This document shows, piece after piece, positions 52,311-56,017 of a stretch of 56,017 bases of DNA (position 1 is its first letter; each line of letters begins with the position of its first letter). A program made the translations under genes and the position numbers. Source of the DNA: Sphaerisporangium sp. TRM90804 (GTDB taxonomy: Bacteria; Actinomycetota; Actinomycetes; Streptosporangiales; Streptosporangiaceae); contig NZ_JARWAC010000024.1 of the NCBI RefSeq assembly GCF_029846175.1, positions 1 through 56,017 of the forward strand. Direction: 5' to 3'. Below the pieces are notes generated by a model. The model worked only from the letters and a program-made list of their open reading frames with translations. It did no database searches and had not been told where the DNA came from.

Positions 52311-53135
52311 TCAGGAGTCGAGGAACTCCAACAGGTCGGCGCCGAGCCGCTCTTTGTGGGTCTCGGTGAGGCCGTGCGGCGCGCCCTCGTACACCTTGAG
52401 CGTCGCGTCTTTGATCCGCGCGGCCGACGCCTTGCCGCCGACCTCGAACGGCACCACCTGGTCGTCGTCGCCGTGGATGACGAGCGTGGGCACGTCGAAG
52501 GCGTCCAGGTCGGGGCGGAAGTCGGTGGCCGAGAACGCCGCGATGGACTCGTAGGCGTTGCGGTGCCCCGCCTGCATCCCCTGCAGCCAGAACGCGTCAC
52601 GCATGCCCCGCGACGGTTCGGCGCCGGGCCGGTTGCCGCCGAAGAAAGGACCGTCCGCGAGGTCGTGATAGAGCTGTGACCGGTCGGCCGCCGACCCGGC
52701 GCGCAGCTCGTCGAACACCTCGATCGGCACCCCGCCGGGGTTGTCGCCGGTCCGCAGCATGAACGGCGGCACCGCCGAAACCAGCGCGATCTGCCGCACC
52801 CGCCCCGTCCCGTGCCGCCCGACGTACCGCGCGACCTCCCCGCCACCGGTGGAGAACCCGATCAGGGTGACGTCCCGCAGATCGAGCGTCTCGACGAGCG
52901 TGGCCAGGTCGTCGGCGTAGGTGTCCATCTCGTTGCCGTCCCACGTCTGCGTGGACCTGCCGTGCCCCCGGCGATCGTGGGCGACGACCCGGTACCCGTT
53001 GGACGCCAGAAAGAGCATCTGCGCCTCCCAGCTGTCAGCGCTCAACGGCCACCCATGACTCAGCACGACGGCCCGCCCCACCCCCCAGTCCTTGTAGTAG
53101 ATCTGCGCGCCGTCAGAGACGGTGACGAATGGCAT
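52311..53135 (-). CDS. Alpha/beta hydrolase (non-heme chloroperoxidase/arylesterase type)
   Basis: The 274-residue protein starts [18 protein letters not shown]. It has the oxyanion HGWPLS, nucleophile elbow [13 protein letters not shown] (Ser, where chloroperoxidases usually have GFSMGGGE), acid [13 protein letters not shown] and catalytic His in YEGAPHGL. Such enzymes hydrolyse esters and can perhydrolyse carboxylic acids; the physiological substrate is unknown. An earlier in-frame Met 12 codons upstream is less likely as it lies outside the fold. Confidence 0.88.
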   Translation of the reverse strand: MPFVTVSDGAQIYYKDWGVGRAVVLSHGWPLSADSWEAQMLFLASNGYRVVAHDRRGHGRSTQTWDGNEMDTYADDLATLVETLDLRDVTLIGFSTGGGEVARYVGRHGTGRVRQIALVSAVPPFMLRTGDNPGGVPIEVFDELRAGSAADRSQLYHDLADGPFFGGNRPGAEPSRGMRDAFWLQGMQAGHRNAYESIAAFSATDFRPDLDAFDVPTLVIHGDDDQVVPFEVGGKASAARIKDATLKVYEGAPHGLTETHKERLGADLLEFLDS

Positions 53136-53314
53136 GGCCCACCCCCCGTTCCAGGCCGGCCCGGTGGGCACGCCCCCAGGTCATCCCTACCCCTAGCTCC
53201 CCACCGAATCCCGTACGACACGTGGTCCCCACCCGCGCGTCGTGGCGGTCCCGCCAGAACGCGCAGGAGCGCGCGGCCGGCGACCCGACCGCTCCCCGGC
53301 TCGCCTTTCCGCTG

Positions 53315-53409
53315 CCGTGGGGGGGGGGGGGGGGGGGCGGGCGCGGCCCGCGGCGGGGGGGGGGCGCCCCCCCCCCCCCCCGCCCCGGGGCCCCCCCCCC
53401 CCCCCACGG
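53315..53409. repeat. Poly-G/poly-C quasi-palindrome
   Basis: CCGT plus 19 G (53315-53337), a GC-rich middle with a 10-G run (53355-53364) and a 15-C run (53367-53381), then 15 C plus ACGG (53391-53409). The ends are mutually complementary and the middle runs form an inner stem. It lies between the CE1 esterase stop and the hydrolase start (both minus strand). It could be a terminator or a region of poor sequence quality. The rest of 53136-53466 holds no gene. Confidence 0.6.
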
Positions 53410-53466
53410 TTCCGCCCGGCCGGGCCTCGCCGCGTCCTCGGGCGGACGAGGCCGGGCCGGTGCCGA

Positions 53467-54777
53467 TCACTGGACGGTGCAGGTCGCGCCGTTCAGCGTG
53501 AAGGAGGTGGGCTTCGCGGTGTTGCCCGAGTGGTTGGCCTGGAAGCCGAAGGACGTGGAGCCGTTCGGCGGGATGCTCGCGTTGTAGTTCACGTTCCTCG
53601 CCGTCACGGCGCCGCTCGCAGGGGTGACCGTGGCGTTCCAGGCCGAGGTGACGGTCTGGCCGGAGGGGAGGGTGAAGCCCAGCGTCCAGCCGTTGACGGC
53701 GGTCGTCCCGGTGTTCGCGATCGTCACCGCGGCGGTCAGGCCGGTGTTCCAGGCGTTGGTCGCGTAGGTCACGCGGCACGGTCCGGTCCCCGGAGTGGGC
53801 GTGGGGGTCGGTGTGGGCGTCGGCGTCGGCGACGGCGTCGGGGACGGAGTGGGAGTGGGCGTCGGCGTGGGGGAGGGCGTGCCGCTGCCGTCCAGGCCGA
53901 AGAACGCGATCGCCATCGCCGCCTGGCCGCCCAGCGGCAGGTTGTGCCCCACTCCCTGGAGGCTGATCGCCTCGACGGCGGTGCCGTACCGGGTGCGGGT
54001 CCACGTGGGCTGCGGGCGGTCGGTCGAGGTCGGCGTCTGGCTCAGGCCGTGGACGTTGGTCCACTGCTTGATCGCCTCGTTGAAGTTGGGGTAGCGCAGC
54101 GTCGAGTCCTCGGTGCCGTGCCACAGCTGCATGCGCGGCCGGGGCCCGGTGTACCCCGGGTAGGCGTTGCGCACCAGGTCGCCCCACTGCTGCGGCGTCT
54201 TGGTCACCTGGCCGTTGGCGCAGGCGCTGTTCCACGTGGAACCATCCGTGGTCGCGAAGCATCCGAACGGGACGCCCATGAAGGACGCGCCCGCCTTGAA
54301 CACGTCGGGATAGTCGCCGAGCAGGACGTTGGTCATCATCCCGCCCGACGAGGCGCCGGTGACGAAGACCCGGTCGCGGTCGACGTTGTACCGCGAGGCC
54401 ACGTGATTGACCATGGAGACGATGCCTACGGGGTCGCTGTTGCCGTTCCGGGTGAGCGCGCCGGGGGAGTAGACGTCGAAGCAGTTGCCGCTGCGCGTCG
54501 CCGACGGATAGATGACGATGAAGCCGTACCTGTCCGCCAGCGAGGCGAACTCGGTACCCGAGTAGAAGGCCGGCCCCGAACCCGTGCAGTAATGCACGGC
54601 CACCAGCACGCCCGGCCGCGCCGCCACGTTGTTCGGCACGTACAGATGCATGCGCAGGTTGGTCGGGTTGGTGCCGAACCCGGTCACCTCCACCAGCGAG
54701 GCGGCCGTGGCCGAAGGCGCCACGACCACCCCGACCGCCACGAGGACGGCCATCAGAACACCCAGGATCGTTCTCAT
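53467..54777 (-). CDS. Secreted CE1 esterase (acetylxylan/PHB-depolymerase family) with CBM2
   Basis: The 436-residue precursor has a signal peptide ending PSATAAS. The CE1 domain reads VAVHYCTGSGPAFYSGTEF, nucleophile GASSGGMMTNVLLG, acid region MQLWHGTEDSTL and catalytic His in LQGVGHNLPLGG. A PTPTPSP linker (about 302-328) leads to a CBM2 domain (CRVTYATNAWNTGLTAAVTI, WTLGFTLPSGQTV, FGFQANHSG) with terminal cysteines. The combination fits an extracellular acetylxylan esterase acting on plant biomass; PHB depolymerase is an alternative label of the same family. AAGGAGAG precedes the ATG. GAAAC(A/T)TTTC elements lie upstream. Confidence 0.9.
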   Translation of the reverse strand: MRTILGVLMAVLVAVGVVVAPSATAASLVEVTGFGTNPTNLRMHLYVPNNVAARPGVLVAVHYCTGSGPAFYSGTEFASLADRYGFIVIYPSATRSGNCFDVYSPGALTRNGNSDPVGIVSMVNHVASRYNVDRDRVFVTGASSGGMMTNVLLGDYPDVFKAGASFMGVPFGCFATTDGSTWNSACANGQVTKTPQQWGDLVRNAYPGYTGPRPRMQLWHGTEDSTLRYPNFNEAIKQWTNVHGLSQTPTSTDRPQPTWTRTRYGTAVEAISLQGVGHNLPLGGQAAMAIAFFGLDGSGTPSPTPTPTPTPSPTPSPTPTPTPTPTPTPGTGPCRVTYATNAWNTGLTAAVTIANTGTTAVNGWTLGFTLPSGQTVTSAWNATVTPASGAVTARNVNYNASIPPNGSTSFGFQANHSGNTAKPTSFTLNGATCTVQ

Positions 54778-54793
54778 CAGCTCTCCTTGCTCC

Positions 54794-54894
54794 GAAACAT
54801 TCCGAGCATCACCAGAAACATTTCGGTACGCAAGCAGGATGTCAGCCAGCCAAAGCCGACCAGGCTCTGCGCCCTCCCGCCCTTGAAACTTTCG
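54794..54894 (-). promoter_or_regulatory. Three GAAA-N2-TTTC-like elements upstream of the CE1 esterase
   Basis: GAAACATTCC (54794-54803, degenerate), GAAACATTTC (54815-54824) and GAAACTTTCG (54885-54894) lie 17-117 bp upstream of the ATG. Similar CGAAA..TTTCG sequences are known upstream of actinomycete xylanase genes as binding sites for carbohydrate-responsive repressors. Confidence 0.5.
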
Positions 54895-55247
54895 CCGGCC
54901 ATCCGGGCGTTCGGCGTCTCGTGCGTCCAGCCGCCAGCCCGGCGGTAGAGCGGACGGCCCTCCCAGCCGCGATTCGTGATCAAGACATTTGCCGGCTGAC
55001 CCGGACTGCGGACGGCATACTCGACATGTTCTCCCGTGATGCCGAAGAGTGACCGCCGGGCCGGGATACGGGTCGAAGCATCCAGATCATCACCGCGGGA
55101 TGTCGATGTCGATGTCGAAACCGGTGACCAGCGGCTCCCACACGGCAGAGAACTGCCCGCCGCGCCGGGCGAGCCGGCCGCCGCCGGCGTCATCTCCGGC
55201 CTGGCCCGGCCACACGCGGCCTCCCTTCGTTCTGGATCGGATGACTG
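54895..55247. other. About 350 bp without a supported gene
   Basis: Open frames on both strands here lack ribosome binding sites and known motifs. A GATGTC triplication (GATGTCGATGTCGATGTC, about 55098-55115) is visible. The region probably holds the promoter of the P-loop ATPase gene. Confidence 0.45.
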
Positions 55248-55796
55248 ATGCGCTACATCCTCACCGGCACCCCGGGCGCCGGTAAGACCACCATCCTTCG
55301 ACGCCTGTCCGCCCTCGGGTACGCGACGGTCGAGGAGGCGGCCACGGCCGTCATCGCCGACGAGCACGCGCGCGGTGACACCGAGCCGTGGACCCGGCCG
55401 TCCTTCATCGACAAGATCGTGGCCCTGCAACGCCGGCGTCAGATGCAGTCGGTCGCCGCCGCCCCCCTCGTGCAGTTCTTCGACCGCTCACCCATCTGCA
55501 CCCACGTTCTCAGCACCTTCGTCGGCCACCCGATCCCCGCGACCCTGTCCACCGAGATCGAACGCATCACCCGAGACGAGATCTACGACCGGCACGTGTT
55601 CTTCATCCGCAACCTGGGCTTCTGCGAGCCGACCGAAGCCCGCCGAATCACCTTCGAAGACTCCCTGGACTTCGAACGCCTCCACGAGCAGACCTACCGC
55701 GCCTTCGGCTACCACCTGATAGACATCCCCGCCGCCCCCCTCCCCGACCGAGTGACGGCGATCCGCACCGCCCTCTCCCAGCTCACGACCCCCTGA
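55248..55796 (+). CDS. Small P-loop ATPase (AAA_28-like)
   Basis: The 182-residue protein has Walker A GTPGAGKTTILRRL at 7-20 and a kinase-like core (YATVEEAATAVIADEHARG; VQFFDRSPICTHVL with a DRSP motif; ITFEDSLDFERLHEQTYRAFGYHLIDIP). It resembles the AAA_28/predicted nucleotide-kinase-like group, whose members bind ATP and may phosphorylate small molecules; the substrate is unknown. The start ATG has GGATGA upstream, a weak ribosome binding site. It is a stand-alone gene. Confidence 0.8.
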   Translation: MRYILTGTPGAGKTTILRRLSALGYATVEEAATAVIADEHARGDTEPWTRPSFIDKIVALQRRRQMQSVAAAPLVQFFDRSPICTHVLSTFVGHPIPATLSTEIERITRDEIYDRHVFFIRNLGFCEPTEARRITFEDSLDFERLHEQTYRAFGYHLIDIPAAPLPDRVTAIRTALSQLTTP

Positions 55797-56017
55797 ACCC
55801 ACACACCCGCGCCCCACAAAGCCAAGCCCCCACCAGCGCAGCAACCAACCACCTCCCCCGACCCCCCGCCCTTCGCGCCCGGCCCTCGCCGTCCCTCCCG
55901 CCCGGCCCCTCGCCGTCCCCGCCCCGGCTCCGTGCTCCTCAACCGGCGCCGCGTCGGCGCGGGGTGGTACGGCGATTTCGGCGCCTACTACGGCGGGAAC
56001 TCGCCAGGTCGCCGCTC
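55797..56017. other. Gene-free right end of window
   Basis: The interval contains a short direct repeat, CCCGGCCCTCGCCGTCCC and CCCGGCCCCTCGCCGTCCC (about 55878-55922). No complete gene is visible. An open plus-strand frame from GTG 55931 runs to the window end but is too short to judge. Confidence 0.45.

Noticed and set aside
54777..55430. Minus-strand open frame upstream of the CE1 esterase
   Set aside because: It covers the regulatory region, has no ribosome binding site and no domain, and would overlap the esterase promoter elements.
55931..56017. Plus-strand frame starting GTG at the window end
   Set aside because: Fewer than 30 codons are visible, with no ribosome binding site; it cannot be judged from this window.

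Overview
The window is about 56 kb of very GC-rich DNA with actinobacterial codon use: strong G/C at third positions, many GTG starts, ATGA/GTGA start-stop overlaps and a few likely leaderless genes. The gene set (ClpC, RadA-DisA, an EtfD-like iron-sulfur reductase, DivIVA-type coiled-coil protein, CsoR, secreted CBM-bearing hydrolases) suggests a filamentous actinomycete, most likely of the Streptosporangiales (Nonomuraea/Actinomadura-like). The genus is inference only.

Layout. 1-653: 3' end of clpC and its terminator. 1036-1980: a divergent EboE-like TIM-barrel protein. 1981-5140: mutY and a membrane-anchored protein, set among gene-poor DNA full of decayed direct repeats. 5145-8506 (minus strand): merR-thioredoxin, then radA and disA. 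8591-13220: methyltransferase, a second TIM-barrel protein, TetR, and an EtfD-like membrane Fe-S oxidoreductase. 13505-19869: GT4 glycosyltransferase pair, csoR, two hypothetical genes, gamma-carbonic anhydrase, DivIVA-like protein. 19936-21044: small protein and GntR regulator with shared palindromes.

21711-37689 is the most coherent block: a choline/glycine-betaine catabolic module. It encodes a Rieske ferredoxin and a GbcA-type Rieske oxygenase (betaine to dimethylglycine), an IclR regulator, choline dehydrogenase (betA), a betaine-type ABC transporter (ATPase, a fused double permease, lipoprotein), dimethylglycine oxidase, and sarcosine oxidase. SoxB is separate, but SoxD, SoxA and SoxG are one continuous 1306-residue reading frame joined by Ala/Pro/Gly-rich linkers. 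The usual heterotetrameric enzyme would then be a two-chain enzyme. One TGCG-N5-CGCA motif occurs (once as a half site) at the oxygenase promoter, the iclR/betA intergenic region and the transporter promoter, suggesting a single IclR regulon. No betaine-aldehyde dehydrogenase and no flavin reductase for the oxygenase are present in the window.

37823-46573: YjbR-like protein, hypotheticals, GH19 chitinase with two CBM5/12 modules, Atu4866-like protein, phosphatase, a decayed P450, a PadR/SnoaL/SRPBCC group and a lipoprotein-membrane protein pair. 46886-52264: tctCBA tripartite tricarboxylate transporter divergent from a DcuS/CitA-type kinase-regulator pair. 52311-54777: alpha/beta hydrolase and a CE1 esterase with CBM2, separated by an extreme poly-G/poly-C hairpin. 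55248-55796: small P-loop ATPase.

A recurring structural theme is degenerate tandem repetition just after stop codons. At disA, etfD, soxDAG and the Atu4866-like gene, the repeated unit includes the last codons and the stop codon of the gene itself. Coordinates, motifs and spacings were read by eye; family assignments rest on remembered motifs, not on searches.
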